A DNA stretch of 64,000 nt from Methanothrix harundinacea (GCA_002506535.1 DAXT01000014.1:30315-94314); one strand, 5' to 3'; positions 9,042 through 16,970 are shown, counted from the first letter of the stretch. Numbers and translations: made by a program. The notes: generated by a model from the letters alone, not told the origin.

Positions 9042-9839
9042 ATGATGAAATGGAATATCGTCATCGCCATGGCTCTCCTGAGCCTTCTGGTGGCCCCCGC
9101 CGCAGCCCACAGCCTCTGGGTGGAGGCCGAGGACGCGGTGGAGGTCGGCGCGGTTAAGGATGTCTACTCCTTCTTCGGCCACCCCGGAAGTTCGGCGGGG
9201 ATGTACGTGCCCCTGATGGAAGCCTTCTATCTCGTCTCCCCCGCCGGGGAGAGGTTCGACCTCGCGACGGAGGAGGGGAGCTGGCTTCCCGGCTTCGGAA
9301 GGATGGGCTACCTCTCAGGCAAGGCCGCCTTCTACTGGCCCGGGGACTACGTCCTCGCCTCCGTCAGGGCCCCCGGGGTCTACGATACGGGATGGCACGG
9401 CGGAGAGAGCAACCCGATGCTGGTCATGGATTACGCCAAATCTATAATCGCCGCCGGGGAAGGGGGCGAGAAGACCTGGGACGGAGGCTTCCCTCTTGAG
9501 ATCGAGTTCGACAGCGCCCCTTACGGTGTCAAGTCGGGGGATAGTTTCAACGCCGTCGCCACCTTCAACGGCGAGGCCGTCGCCGCCAACTACACCGCCT
9601 GGTACTGGACCGTCGACGCCCACTCCTCTTCCGAGGCCCTGAGGGGGACCGCCGGAGAGGACGGGAGCTTCTCCGTCCTCTTCAACAAGGCAGGCCCCTG
9701 GATGATCGAGGTAGAGACGACGACCGAAGAGCCGGGAGAGTGGACCGCTACCTACAGCAACCCCTACTACAAGGAGGGGGACCTCGTCTCCTACGAGAAG
9801 GTCTGGCACCGGTCCTCCCTCACCCTCTGGGTGAGGTGA
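9042..9839 (+). CDS. Secreted DUF4198 protein (nickel-locus paralogue 1)
   Basis: A 265-residue exported protein of the DUF4198 type, found next to nickel/cobalt ECF transporters. The signal peptide MMKWNIVIAMALLSLLVAPAAA ends in AAA directly before HSLW, so the mature protein should begin with His. A second His (SFFGH) falls at mature position 25, and DAH lies near the C-terminal third. The beta-rich body ends in repeated W-T-A-T motifs. It is a clear paralogue of the next gene (shared GS.AG..VPLM, GPW, PG.WTATY). The frame is open from farther upstream, but ATG 9042 gives the signal peptide and is about 32 bases past a TATA box. Predicted extracytoplasmic metal capture for the uptake system; the metal is inferred. 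Confidence 0.75.
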   Translation: MMKWNIVIAMALLSLLVAPAAAHSLWVEAEDAVEVGAVKDVYSFFGHPGSSAGMYVPLMEAFYLVSPAGERFDLATEEGSWLPGFGRMGYLSGKAAFYWPGDYVLASVRAPGVYDTGWHGGESNPMLVMDYAKSIIAAGEGGEKTWDGGFPLEIEFDSAPYGVKSGDSFNAVATFNGEAVAANYTAWYWTVDAHSSSEALRGTAGEDGSFSVLFNKAGPWMIEVETTTEEPGEWTATYSNPYYKEGDLVSYEKVWHRSSLTLWVR

Positions 9840-9975
9840 TCTCCTCCCCTTTTTCACACCGTCTCTTCAGCTTCTGGGAATTTTTTGCACTTCAGCATTT
9901 CGATTTCATAGCGAGTCGATGGGAAACCCTCCCAGGTAAATAAGAGAATAATTGTTACTAAATGTTATCTGCGAA

Positions 9976-9987
9976 ATCTATTTATCG
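9976..9987 (+). promoter_or_regulatory. TATA box for a leaderless DUF4198 transcript
   Basis: ATCTATTTATCG at 9976-9987 lies about 27 bases (box centre to start) before GTG 10010. Transcription would begin at or next to the start codon, and no Shine-Dalgarno is present, so the mRNA is probably leaderless. Confidence 0.45.
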
Positions 9988-10009
9988 TACCAGTGATACC
10001 TGATCCTGG

Positions 10010-10828
10010 GTGATTAAAACGAAGAGCATAATAACCTTGTTGCTCCTCCTGATCCTGGGAGGAATGACGATGAACGCCAGCGCCCACGCCCTGTGGGTCG
10101 AATCGAAGGATATCGCCAACGTGGGAGACTCTCAGCCCGTCTACTTCTTCTACGGCCATGCCGGGAGCGTTGCGGGGTTCTCCGTCCCGTTGATGGATGC
10201 GGCCTACCTCCTGAACCCGGCGGGCGAGAAGCTCGACCTCGCGATGGAGACGGGCGACTGGGTCCCCGGATACGGCTGGGTCCCCTATGGGCACAGTGAC
10301 GTGGCCATCAGCAGCCCCGGCGACTACGTCTTCGCCGTGGCGAGGTCTCCCTCCGTCTACGATCCGGGATGGGGCGGGACCCAGCCCAGCAACCCGAGGC
10401 TCGGCTACAGCTACGCCACCATGGTGATCCACGCTGGTGACGAGGGTATGGAGAGCTGGGAGGCGGGGGTTCCCCTGGAGATAGTCCCGGAGAAGGCCCC
10501 TTACGAGATCGGTGCCAAGGATAACGTCACCTTCACGGCCCTCTGGAACGGCGAGCCTGTCAACGCCACCTTCACCGCCTACTACTGGACCTGGGACGCC
10601 CACGGCGGATACGCCGTCCAGACCGGGTCCGCCGGGGACGACGGCCAGTTCACCGTCAGCTTCACCCAGGCGGGGCCCTGGCAGGTTATGGCCAGCGTCG
10701 ACCTCAACGAGCCCGGGAAGTGGACCGCCACCTACGACCACAGCGCTGGAAGGTTCAAGGCCGGGGATGAGGTGGACTACAACGTCGTAAGGTACACCAA
10801 CGTCATGTCGGTCTGGGTGAAGGCGTAA
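10010..10828 (+). CDS. Secreted DUF4198 protein (nickel-locus paralogue 2)
   Basis: A 272-residue exported protein. The signal peptide starts at GTG 10010 (MIKTKSIITLLLLLILGG) and ends ASA before HALWVES, again placing His at the mature N-terminus; the second conserved His is at mature position 25 (FFYGH). It shares most of its length with the upstream paralogue: PVYFFYGHAGS, VPLM, DPGW, WNGEPVNATFTAYYW, WDAH and GPWQVM. The later ATG would remove the signal peptide, so GTG is preferred. The gene has its own TATA box and is separated by 214 bases from nikK. Likely an extracytoplasmic nickel- or cobalt-binding protein assisting the ECF transporter downstream; the binding is inferred from context and the two conserved His. 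Confidence 0.8.
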   Translation: MIKTKSIITLLLLLILGGMTMNASAHALWVESKDIANVGDSQPVYFFYGHAGSVAGFSVPLMDAAYLLNPAGEKLDLAMETGDWVPGYGWVPYGHSDVAISSPGDYVFAVARSPSVYDPGWGGTQPSNPRLGYSYATMVIHAGDEGMESWEAGVPLEIVPEKAPYEIGAKDNVTFTALWNGEPVNATFTAYYWTWDAHGGYAVQTGSAGDDGQFTVSFTQAGPWQVMASVDLNEPGKWTATYDHSAGRFKAGDEVDYNVVRYTNVMSVWVKA

Positions 10829-10928
10829 GCCCTCCCCCGCCTATTTTTCTTCCAGGCGACCTGCCCTCATAAGAAATCAGATTTTTTAATAAATACGGAT
10901 TATAAAACCACAAATAGGTATCTTATGC

Positions 10929-10975
10929 GGCTTAAAAAAGCCTTAAATCATATAACCAGCCTTAAATCCTATAAC
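10929..10975. promoter_or_regulatory. Direct repeat and small inverted repeat in the nikK leader
   Basis: GCCTTAAATCATATAAC (10940-10956) recurs at 10959-10975 with one mismatch, a 19-base period close to two DNA turns. Just upstream GGCTTAAAAAAGCC (10929-10942) is a 5-bp-arm inverted repeat. A TATA-like TTATAAAA lies at 10901-10908. The arrangement suggests an operator for a metal-responsive regulator, but no regulator gene is adjacent. Confidence 0.45.
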
Positions 10976-11042
10976 GATAATCCTCGCCATAATCGAGATG
11001 ACCATCAGGATAGGACGGTAGAAGAAGAGGAGGCGATAAGAT

Positions 11043-11825
11043 ATGAGACGGCTTTATATCTCGGCATTGGCGGTCGCCGGGCTCGTCGCCCTGGCGTCGG
11101 GTCATATGCTCTTTGCGGTATTTCCCGAGGACGCGAAAGAGGATTCTGACGTGAATATATGGATCACATACAGCCACGACGTCGAAGGGGAGACGGCGCC
11201 CCAGCTCGCAAGAGCCGTGGTGACCCGCCCCGACGGGACGGAAGGGCTGAGCCTCGCCGAGAGGGACGGCGGCCTGGCGGGGACGGTTGATGTCGGCGGC
11301 TCGGGCTGCTACATCCTGGACTATGAGATGGAGCCCACCTACTTCGACCCCGGCTGGATAGGCTTCAGCGGAGAGTCGTCGTTCCTGCCGAAGTCAGGAC
11401 GGGCCATAATGCCGGTGGGGACCGGCGGGGATTGCGAGATCTCGACCGGCGAGGGGCTTGAGATCGTCCCGCAGGTCGATATGACCGGCATCGGTCGGGG
11501 CGACCAGTTCAGGGCCGCCGCCCTCTGGAACGGTGAAATGGTGGAGGGAGACTACACCGCCATGGTGGTGAAGACCCCAGAGGACCTCCTGACGGTCCTC
11601 CACGCCTATGAGAGCGAGGTTGAAGGGACCACGGGCGATGGGACGATCGATTTCGACCTATCGAAGCCCGGCCTCTGGGTAGTCTCCTTCGAGGCGACGA
11701 TCGAGGAGTCCGGGACCTGGACCGCCACCAGCGACGATCCGAGCGGCCGGTACGGAAAGGGCGACAGCCTAGACTACGACCAGATCGCCCCCACCGCCTA
11801 CCTCACCTTCTGGTGCGGCAGGTGA
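11043..11825 (+). CDS. nikK: NikK-like extracytoplasmic component of nickel/cobalt ECF transporter
   Basis: A 260-residue exported protein, the first gene of the transporter operon. The signal peptide MRRLYISALAVAGLVALASG is followed by HMLFAVFPED; the second conserved His (ITYSH) is at mature position 25, matching the DUF4198 paralogues. The rest is beta-rich, with GLEIVPQVDMTGIGRGDQFRAA and WNGEMVEGDY, the typical DUF4198 ending. Start ATG 11043 is preceded by GAGGAGGCGAT. NikK-type proteins accompany NikM-L-Q-O modules and are thought to deliver or stabilise metal at the membrane face. nikM follows after 18 bases. The nickel rather than cobalt assignment is inference from this NikK/NikL layout. 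Confidence 0.75.
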   Translation: MRRLYISALAVAGLVALASGHMLFAVFPEDAKEDSDVNIWITYSHDVEGETAPQLARAVVTRPDGTEGLSLAERDGGLAGTVDVGGSGCYILDYEMEPTYFDPGWIGFSGESSFLPKSGRAIMPVGTGGDCEISTGEGLEIVPQVDMTGIGRGDQFRAAALWNGEMVEGDYTAMVVKTPEDLLTVLHAYESEVEGTTGDGTIDFDLSKPGLWVVSFEATIEESGTWTATSDDPSGRYGKGDSLDYDQIAPTAYLTFWCGR

Positions 11826-11843
11826 CGGGAGGAGGTTGATGGT

Positions 11844-12473
11844 TTGGTCCATATATCCGATGGCGTCCTATCGCCGCCGATCCTGGCGGGGGGCTTCCTC
11901 CTCGCCGGGGCGATAATCCTTCTGACGTTGAGGGACGTCAAAGCGGAGGAGGTCCCCAAGATATCCCTCATCACGGCGGCGATCTTCGTCGCCTCCCTCG
12001 TCCACTTTCCAGTGGGTCCGACCAGTGTCCACCTGGTTATGAACGGCCTTGCCGGGATCCTCCTGGGGAAGAGGGCCTTTGCCAGCGTCGCCGTCGCCCT
12101 CACCCTCCAGGCGGTACTGTTCCAGCACGGCGGGATCAGCGTCATCGGGGTCAACGCCGTCAACATGGGGATCCCCGCCCTCCTCGCCTGGCAGATCTTC
12201 GAGGGGCGCCGCGGCCTCTCGTCGCCCAAACGAGAGGTGGTCTTCGGAGCCGTCGCCGGGGGGTTTGCCGTACTTGGAGCAACCCTGATCCTATCCGCGG
12301 AGCTGCTCATCCTCGGGGAGGCGTTCAGGGAGATCGCGGCCCTGGTCCTGGCGGCCCATGTCCCCATCATCCTCATCGAGACAGCGGTGATAGGGCTGGC
12401 GGCGGGCTTCCTCCAGTCCGTGAAGCCGGAGATGCTGATCCGCGCCAGGGGTTCTGGCCATGGAGGTGCTTGA
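11844..12473 (+). CDS. nikM: NikM/CbiM, metal-binding membrane S-component
   Basis: The 209-residue integral membrane protein has six to seven spans and is the substrate-specific S-component of a group I ECF transporter for Ni2+ or Co2+. It opens VHISDGVLS, the family's N-terminal metal site, and carries VGPTSVHLVMNGLAG with the second ligand His, and GVNAVNMGIPA. Start is TTG 11844 after GGGAGGAGG. Unlike the usual Met-His start, a Val lies between Met and His. Methionine aminopeptidase normally removes Met before Val, which would leave Val-His and keep His in position 2. The gene follows nikK by 18 bases; its stop overlaps the region just before nikL. Confidence 0.9.
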   Translation: MVHISDGVLSPPILAGGFLLAGAIILLTLRDVKAEEVPKISLITAAIFVASLVHFPVGPTSVHLVMNGLAGILLGKRAFASVAVALTLQAVLFQHGGISVIGVNAVNMGIPALLAWQIFEGRRGLSSPKREVVFGAVAGGFAVLGATLILSAELLILGEAFREIAALVLAAHVPIILIETAVIGLAAGFLQSVKPEMLIRARGSGHGGA

Positions 12474-12475
12474 TT

Positions 12476-12877
12476 TTGAGAAGAGCTGTTATTTTGGTCC
12501 TCCTTCTTCTCCTCACAGCGGGGATGGCGGAGGGGCACAGGATGTTCGTCGGACACCGGATGAGCCTTGAGATCTTCGCCATCTACGACGACGGCGAGCC
12601 TGCGAGGAACGCCGAGATCGCGATATACCGTCTGAACGCGACGACCCAGAACTACGACCTTTATGAGGCAGGTGTGACCGACTCCCAGGGGATGTATTTG
12701 ATGACCCTCCCCGGAAAGGGGACCGGCCAGTGGCGTTATGCGATCTCGGGCTCCGGCCACTCTGAAGAGGGCTACATCGGCATATCGAGCGAGAGGCCAT
12801 CATCTCCGGACGGAAAGCTCTTGACCCTCGCCATCCTTCCCCTGGCTCTGATAGCATGGAGGGTGAAGAAGAGATGA
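12476..12877 (+). CDS. nikL: NikL-like small accessory protein 1
   Basis: A 133-residue protein built as signal peptide, one beta-sandwich and a C-terminal span (LLTLAILPLALIAWRVKKR). The sandwich has YDDGEPARNAEIAIY and GVTDSQGMYLMTLP, a carboxypeptidase-regulatory-like pattern typical of NikL. The signal peptide ends AEG before HRMFVGHRM, again leaving His at the mature end. Two TTG codons are possible; TTG 12476 sits 8 bases after GGAGGT (12462-12467), while TTG 12470 would be only 2 bases away, so 12476 is chosen. The gene overlaps the next one through ATGA. NikL is an auxiliary component of Ni ECF systems lacking NikN. Confidence 0.7.
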   Translation: MRRAVILVLLLLLTAGMAEGHRMFVGHRMSLEIFAIYDDGEPARNAEIAIYRLNATTQNYDLYEAGVTDSQGMYLMTLPGKGTGQWRYAISGSGHSEEGYIGISSERPSSPDGKLLTLAILPLALIAWRVKKR

Positions 12878-13290
12878 AGAAGGTCGCCATATACGCGGTC
12901 CTGGCGATACTGATCTTCGCCGGCGCCGCCTCAGGCCACCGGATGCTGATGGGCTACAGCATAGAGGAGCTCTCTTTATCCGTCTTCTACGACGATGGTA
13001 CCCCCGCGGGTGGCGTCGCCGTCAAGGCCTATGACGGCGACGACCTCGTCGCGGAGGGGTCGACGGATTCGAGGGGCGTATTCACCTTCAGGCCCGAGGG
13101 GAGGAAGGTCGAAGACCTTCTCTTCGTCACCTCTTCTGTCGGCCATCGGGCTGAGACGAGGATAGGGGCGGCTGGCGTTGCTGCCGTCGAGCCGGAGATC
13201 CCGGTGGCGATGAAGGTCGCCGCAGGGTTCGGCTACCTTTTGGGCATCGCCGGGATATCGATGATCTACGCCTCGAAGAAGAGGAGATAG
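12874..13290 (+). CDS. nikL: NikL-like small accessory protein 2
   Basis: A 138-residue paralogue of the preceding NikL. It has signal peptide MKKVAIYAVLAILIFAGAASG, then HRMLMGYS at the mature end, the sandwich motif FYDDGTPAGGVAVKAYDG and STDSRGVFTFRP, and a C-terminal span AAGFGYLLGIAGISMIY ending in KKRR. ATG 12874 overlaps the previous stop (ATGA), which points to translational coupling; an in-frame ATG at 12856 would add six acidic residues and is less likely. Two NikL copies in one operon suggest a dimeric or paired accessory role, which is inference. Confidence 0.7.
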   Translation: MKKVAIYAVLAILIFAGAASGHRMLMGYSIEELSLSVFYDDGTPAGGVAVKAYDGDDLVAEGSTDSRGVFTFRPEGRKVEDLLFVTSSVGHRAETRIGAAGVAAVEPEIPVAMKVAAGFGYLLGIAGISMIYASKKRR

Positions 13291-13339
13291 GAGGGAGGAT
13301 GGGGGCCGCATCGAGGGGTGTTGCGGAGGGGTGGGGGTC

Positions 13340-14119
13340 ATGAGCGGCTTCGAGATCGACGGCCACGCTGGGATCGACTCTCCGATCCACCGGTGGGACC
13401 CCCGTGCTAAGATCGCATCGATCCTCATCCTGATCTTCTCCGTCGTCATGGTGGAGAGCATCAGCGTGGCACTCCTCGGTCTTGCCCTCTCCGTGGCGGT
13501 CCTCCTCGCCTCGAGGCTCCCCCTCAGAGACGTCGCCAGGAGGGTGAGGTGGCCGGTGATCTTTCTTCTTCCCATCTTCTTCATCCTCCCCTTCACCGGC
13601 GGGGGGGAGAGGACCGTCGCCATATCGACGGTGGACCTCAGCTTCGACGGCATCATCCTCGGCTCCCTCATCCTGACGAGGGGGGTGGCCGCCGTCATCC
13701 TCGCCTACCCTCTATTCGCCACATCCCCCTTCAACATCACCGTCCAGGCGATGAGGGGCCTAAAGATGCCGGATGTCACAGCCCAGATATTCCTCTTCAC
13801 GTACCGTTACCTCTTCCTCCTCAGGGAGGAGATGATGTCCATAGAGAAGTCCCTAGCCTCCAAGAGCTTCGCGAAGAAGACCGACCTGCGGACGGCGAGG
13901 GTGATAGGGACCGCTCTGGGGATGCTCTTTGTAAGAAGCTACGAGCGGTCGGAGAGGATATACCGGGCGATGGTATCCCGGGGATACGAAGGGACCCTGC
14001 CGTCGACGGTGAAGTTTGAGATGAAGAGGGCGGACTGGGCCAAGAGCTTCGCTGTGGCGGGGGCGGCCCTAATGCTGCAGATCATCGATTTCGCTGCAAC
14101 CCAGGGGATGATCATCTGA
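13340..14119 (+). CDS. nikQ: NikQ/CbiQ, ECF transporter T-component
   Basis: The 259-residue transmembrane protein couples the ATPase to the S-component. It shows the start FEIDGHAGIDSPIHRWDPRAKI typical of CbiQ, five to six membrane spans, and the coupling helices with the A-R-G-like motif SRGYEG near residue 220 (RIYRAMVSRGYEG). ATG 13340 is 9 bases after GGAGGG; a GTG at 13331 abuts the ribosome-binding site and is rejected. Its stop codon overlaps the apparent CTG start of nikO. Confidence 0.92.
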   Translation: MSGFEIDGHAGIDSPIHRWDPRAKIASILILIFSVVMVESISVALLGLALSVAVLLASRLPLRDVARRVRWPVIFLLPIFFILPFTGGGERTVAISTVDLSFDGIILGSLILTRGVAAVILAYPLFATSPFNITVQAMRGLKMPDVTAQIFLFTYRYLFLLREEMMSIEKSLASKSFAKKTDLRTARVIGTALGMLFVRSYERSERIYRAMVSRGYEGTLPSTVKFEMKRADWAKSFAVAGAALMLQIIDFAATQGMII

Positions 14120-14943
14120 CGAAATATGCCATCGAGATCCAGGATCTCAGCTACAGCTACCCCGACGGGACCAGAGCCCTGGAAGGGGTCAGCTTCTCCG
14201 TCGAGCGGGGGAGGTCGGTAGCCCTCCTCGGCCCCAACGGAGCCGGAAAGTCGACCCTCCTCCTTCACATGAACGGCCTCCTTAGGGGCGATGGGACGGT
14301 CAAGATCCTCGGCCGGAAGGTCAAAGAAGATAACCTCCCCTGGGTTCGCAGCCGGGTGGGGATGGTCTTCCAGGACCCCGACGACCAGCTCTTCATGCCG
14401 AACCTGCGGGAGGATGTCGCCTTCGGCCCCCTGAACCTCGGCCGCAGCGGGCCGGAGATGGAAAGAGACGTCTCCTGGGCCCTGGAGGCGGTGGGGCTCG
14501 AAGACCTGGAGGGCAAGTCTCCCCACCACCTCAGCTTCGGCCAGAAGAAGAGGGCCGCCCTCGCGACGGTCCTCTCCATGAGGCCGGAGATCCTGGTCTT
14601 GGACGAGCCGACCTCAAACCTCGACCCCAAGTCCAAGAGGGCGGTCGTCTCCCTCATAAGAGAGCTCTGCGATTCGGGGACGACGATCATCACCGCCACT
14701 CACGACGTAAACATAGTGACGCTGATGGCCGACGAGATCCTCCTCCTGGATAAGAGGGTGGTGGGGTACGGCCCTGCGAGAGAGATCCTCGAAAGGAGGG
14801 AGGTACTGGACAGCCTAGGCCTGGAGGTCCCGATCCTGGTGGACCTCTTCCACTCCCTGAGGGGCTGCTGCGGCCACCACTTCCATAAGACGCCCATCAC
14901 AAAAGATGAGGCGGTCGAGGGTCTAAAGAAGATCCTCGGATGA
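14116..14943 (+). CDS. nikO: NikO/CbiO, ECF transporter ATPase (apparent CTG start)
   Basis: A 275-residue ABC ATPase. It has GPNGAGKST (Walker A, about residue 43), FQDPDDQLF (Q-loop), LSFGQKKR (signature), ILVLDEPTSNLDP (Walker B) and the switch His in TATHD. The frame contains no ATG, GTG or TTG upstream of Walker A: the first ATG, at 14269, lies after it. Homology demands a start near 14116, where CTGA overlaps the nikQ stop and GGGGATGAT lies just upstream. So CTG is the likely start, or translation reaches this frame by reinitiation or frameshift. The C-terminus carries a Cys/His cluster GCCGHHFHK (about residues 250-258). Confidence 0.85.
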   Translation: MTKYAIEIQDLSYSYPDGTRALEGVSFSVERGRSVALLGPNGAGKSTLLLHMNGLLRGDGTVKILGRKVKEDNLPWVRSRVGMVFQDPDDQLFMPNLREDVAFGPLNLGRSGPEMERDVSWALEAVGLEDLEGKSPHHLSFGQKKRAALATVLSMRPEILVLDEPTSNLDPKSKRAVVSLIRELCDSGTTIITATHDVNIVTLMADEILLLDKRVVGYGPAREILERREVLDSLGLEVPILVDLFHSLRGCCGHHFHKTPITKDEAVEGLKKILG

Positions 14944-15032
14944 GGGACCGGATATCGGCCGCCTCCCCCGAGAACTTTATTCTCGACCTTCGCCTCCTCC
15001 GGTTAAGAAGAATAAAAGACGAGGGGGACCTT

Positions 15033-15896
15033 TCAGTCCGCCTCGGGCTTTATGTAGTCTGGCCGGAGGGTCAGGACGGAGAAGTAGCCTGTTCCTACAA
15101 AGCTCTCCTCGACGGCGTCGGGGCCGTGTTGTGGCAGAAGCACCATCTGACCATCTTTATGCTCCGTTGCCACGATCCAGAGCCCCGGCTCGGGGACGGC
15201 GAGGACGACGACTCCATCCTCGTCGGTGACGCCCGCGGCGACGGCAGGATCTCCGGGGGTCGCAAGCCTCACGTCCAGACCCGCCACAGGCTCTCCATCG
15301 AAGAGGACCAGGAACCTGAAGTCGCCGGTCCCCAGGGCGGTGATGTTGTCCAGGGGAATTATCTCCAGCCTCTGGCCGACGGGGACGGAGGCGGAGGCGA
15401 AGTCGGCGTTCTCCGCCACCAGGAATAGCTTCGAGAACTTCACCAGGTCGTCGTAGGCCTCGGCGATGTACCAGTCGGGGTCCCAGCCGCCGGTCTCGAC
15501 CTCATCCCAGTCGATCTCGTCGTACCCGTCCATCTCCTCGTTCGGGGCTGCGAATCTCGTCCGAAGGAAGGTCAGGGGGCCTTCATGCTGCTCTCCCGTC
15601 GCGACGTATAGGCCGGGGAGGGAGACGTCGAAGTCGACGCGGTAGTAGGGGCCGTTCGTCTCCGCCGTTTCGTCGAGATCGAACTCCTCAATGTACCCTT
15701 CGGGCCCGGTCATCCCGATGGATATATCCCCTGGCGGCGGCGCCATGGGGACGAAGGAGTGGCCTTCGGTCATCTGGACGAGGGCTACATCCCCCTCGCT
15801 CGCCCACCCGCTGGTGGTCATCAGCCATGTATCGTGGGCCTGCCCCCCGGCGACGGTGAGGGCCAGGAGGAGGCAGATAGCCAATATTCTTTTCAT
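15033..15896 (-). CDS. Secreted DUF4198 protein (nickel-locus paralogue 3)
   Basis: A 287-residue exported protein convergent with the nik operon. The signal peptide MKRILAICLLLALTVAGGQA ends before HDTWLMTTSGWASEGD; His is at the mature end and the second conserved His (TEGHSF) at position 26. The longer insert with YDEIDWDEVETGGWDPDWY, then RLEIIPLDNITALGTGDFRF and LFDGEPVAGLDV, marks the long DUF4198 form shared with the next gene. ATG start; a TATA-like TTTAAGTATC lies about 40 bases upstream on the minus strand (15930-15941). Probably an extracytoplasmic metal-binding helper of the neighbouring transporter. Confidence 0.78.
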   Translation of the reverse strand: MKRILAICLLLALTVAGGQAHDTWLMTTSGWASEGDVALVQMTEGHSFVPMAPPPGDISIGMTGPEGYIEEFDLDETAETNGPYYRVDFDVSLPGLYVATGEQHEGPLTFLRTRFAAPNEEMDGYDEIDWDEVETGGWDPDWYIAEAYDDLVKFSKLFLVAENADFASASVPVGQRLEIIPLDNITALGTGDFRFLVLFDGEPVAGLDVRLATPGDPAVAAGVTDEDGVVVLAVPEPGLWIVATEHKDGQMVLLPQHGPDAVEESFVGTGYFSVLTLRPDYIKPEAD

Positions 15897-16011
15897 TCAA
15901 AACACCCGTAGACCTTTATTAATACTAGATACTTAAATGCTCTCACTGAATGATCAGAAAAATAATATTAGCAGGCACGGCCTCTGCATATCGGTGACGA
16001 GATGACTGTCC

Positions 16012-16043
16012 CTTTTGAGGGGGGGGGGTTATCCCCCCAAAAG
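16012..16043 (-). terminator. G-rich hairpin downstream of DUF4198 paralogue 4
   Basis: CTTTT (16012-16016) pairs with AAAAG (16039-16043), and the run of G at 16019-16028 pairs with CCCCCC at 16033-16038. The hairpin lies 10 bases beyond the stop of the minus-strand gene ending at 16053. It fits a transcript-ending or 3'-stabilising stem. Confidence 0.5.
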
Positions 16044-16052
16044 AAGGGCTTT

Positions 16053-16931
16053 TCAGTATCCATCAGGTCGATAGTCGGATCTGAGGGTGAGAGCCGCCCG
16101 GTATACCGGTCCAACGTAGCTCTTCTCCTCGCAGAGCGGTCCCCTGGGAAGGTCGACCGCCTCCACGATCCTCGGGTCCATCTTGGTATCGGCCCTGACG
16201 ATCCACTCCGTCAGCTGTGAGCCCTCGTCGGTGAGGTTCAGGGTGAACTTCCCCTCCCCGTCGGTGACGCCCTCCACCGGGGTGTCGTCGCCGACCTTCA
16301 TCGCCCAGACGTCGATGCCGGAGATCGGCTCGCCCTGGAATAGGACCTGGAAGGCGAAGTCGCCCTTCCCGACGGTGGAGATGTCGTCGAGGGGTACGAT
16401 CTCCAGCTCCTGGCCAGCGGCCTGCTTCGCCTTGGAGAGGTCGGCGTCATCGCCCACCGCAACGAAGGCCTTGGCGTAGCAGTTCTTAGGATAGGACCGG
16501 GCTACGTACCAGTCGTCAGCCCAGCCGGTCTTGTTGAGGGCGTCAAAGTCGATATCGTAGGCGTAGGCGTGCTCCCAGAAACTTCCGTTCGGAGGGTTCG
16601 TAATGATGTTGGTCCAGGAGCCTTCGGAATGGTAGACATCGACGACGTAGAGGCCGGGCTCCTCGGCGACGAACCTGTAGATATCCCAGAATCCGGAGAT
16701 TTCGCCCATGCCGTCGAGGACGGTATCGCCCGTCGGGCCTATGACGGTGACGTTGACTATCCCTTCAGGCAGCTCGGTGTTGGCGGTGGCGTGGCCGCTT
16801 CCCAGGGGTAGGTATACCACATCCCCGGGGTTCGCCCACCCGGATATCGGTCGCAGGTACGTCTCGTGGCAGCTAGCCCCCATGGTGAGGGCCAGCACCA
16901 GCATCACTATATATATTGTGACTTGTCTCAA
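16053..16931 (-). CDS. Secreted DUF4198 protein (nickel-locus paralogue 4)
   Basis: A 292-residue exported protein of the long DUF4198 form. The signal segment MRQVTIYIVMLVLALTMGAS is followed by CHETYLRPISGWANPGDVV. A Cys precedes the conserved His, so the protein might be lipid-anchored at Cys or cleaved after it; the second conserved His (GSGH) is 25 residues beyond the first. It shares FDALNKTGWADDWYVA, LEIVPLDDISTVGKGDFAFQVLF and GEPISGIDV with the previous gene. TTG start with GGTGAT just upstream, and a TATA-like GATATAATAG at 16960-16970. Predicted role in nickel or cobalt capture, inferred from context. Confidence 0.78.
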   Translation of the reverse strand: MRQVTIYIVMLVLALTMGASCHETYLRPISGWANPGDVVYLPLGSGHATANTELPEGIVNVTVIGPTGDTVLDGMGEISGFWDIYRFVAEEPGLYVVDVYHSEGSWTNIITNPPNGSFWEHAYAYDIDFDALNKTGWADDWYVARSYPKNCYAKAFVAVGDDADLSKAKQAAGQELEIVPLDDISTVGKGDFAFQVLFQGEPISGIDVWAMKVGDDTPVEGVTDGEGKFTLNLTDEGSQLTEWIVRADTKMDPRIVEAVDLPRGPLCEEKSYVGPVYRAALTLRSDYRPDGY

Positions 16932-16951
16932 ATTATCACCCGATGACTCAT

Positions 16952-16970
16952 TAGTAATACTATTATATCA
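16952..16970 (-). promoter_or_regulatory. Palindrome plus TATA box for DUF4198 paralogue 4
   Basis: TAGTA-A-TACTA (16952-16962) is a perfect 5-bp-arm palindrome that abuts the TATA-like sequence of the minus-strand gene starting at 16931. A regulator bound here would cover the promoter. Confidence 0.3.

Noticed and set aside
10925..11149. 74-residue plus-strand frame before nikK
   Set aside because: It overlaps the nikK start in another frame, contains the direct repeats and has no protein character.
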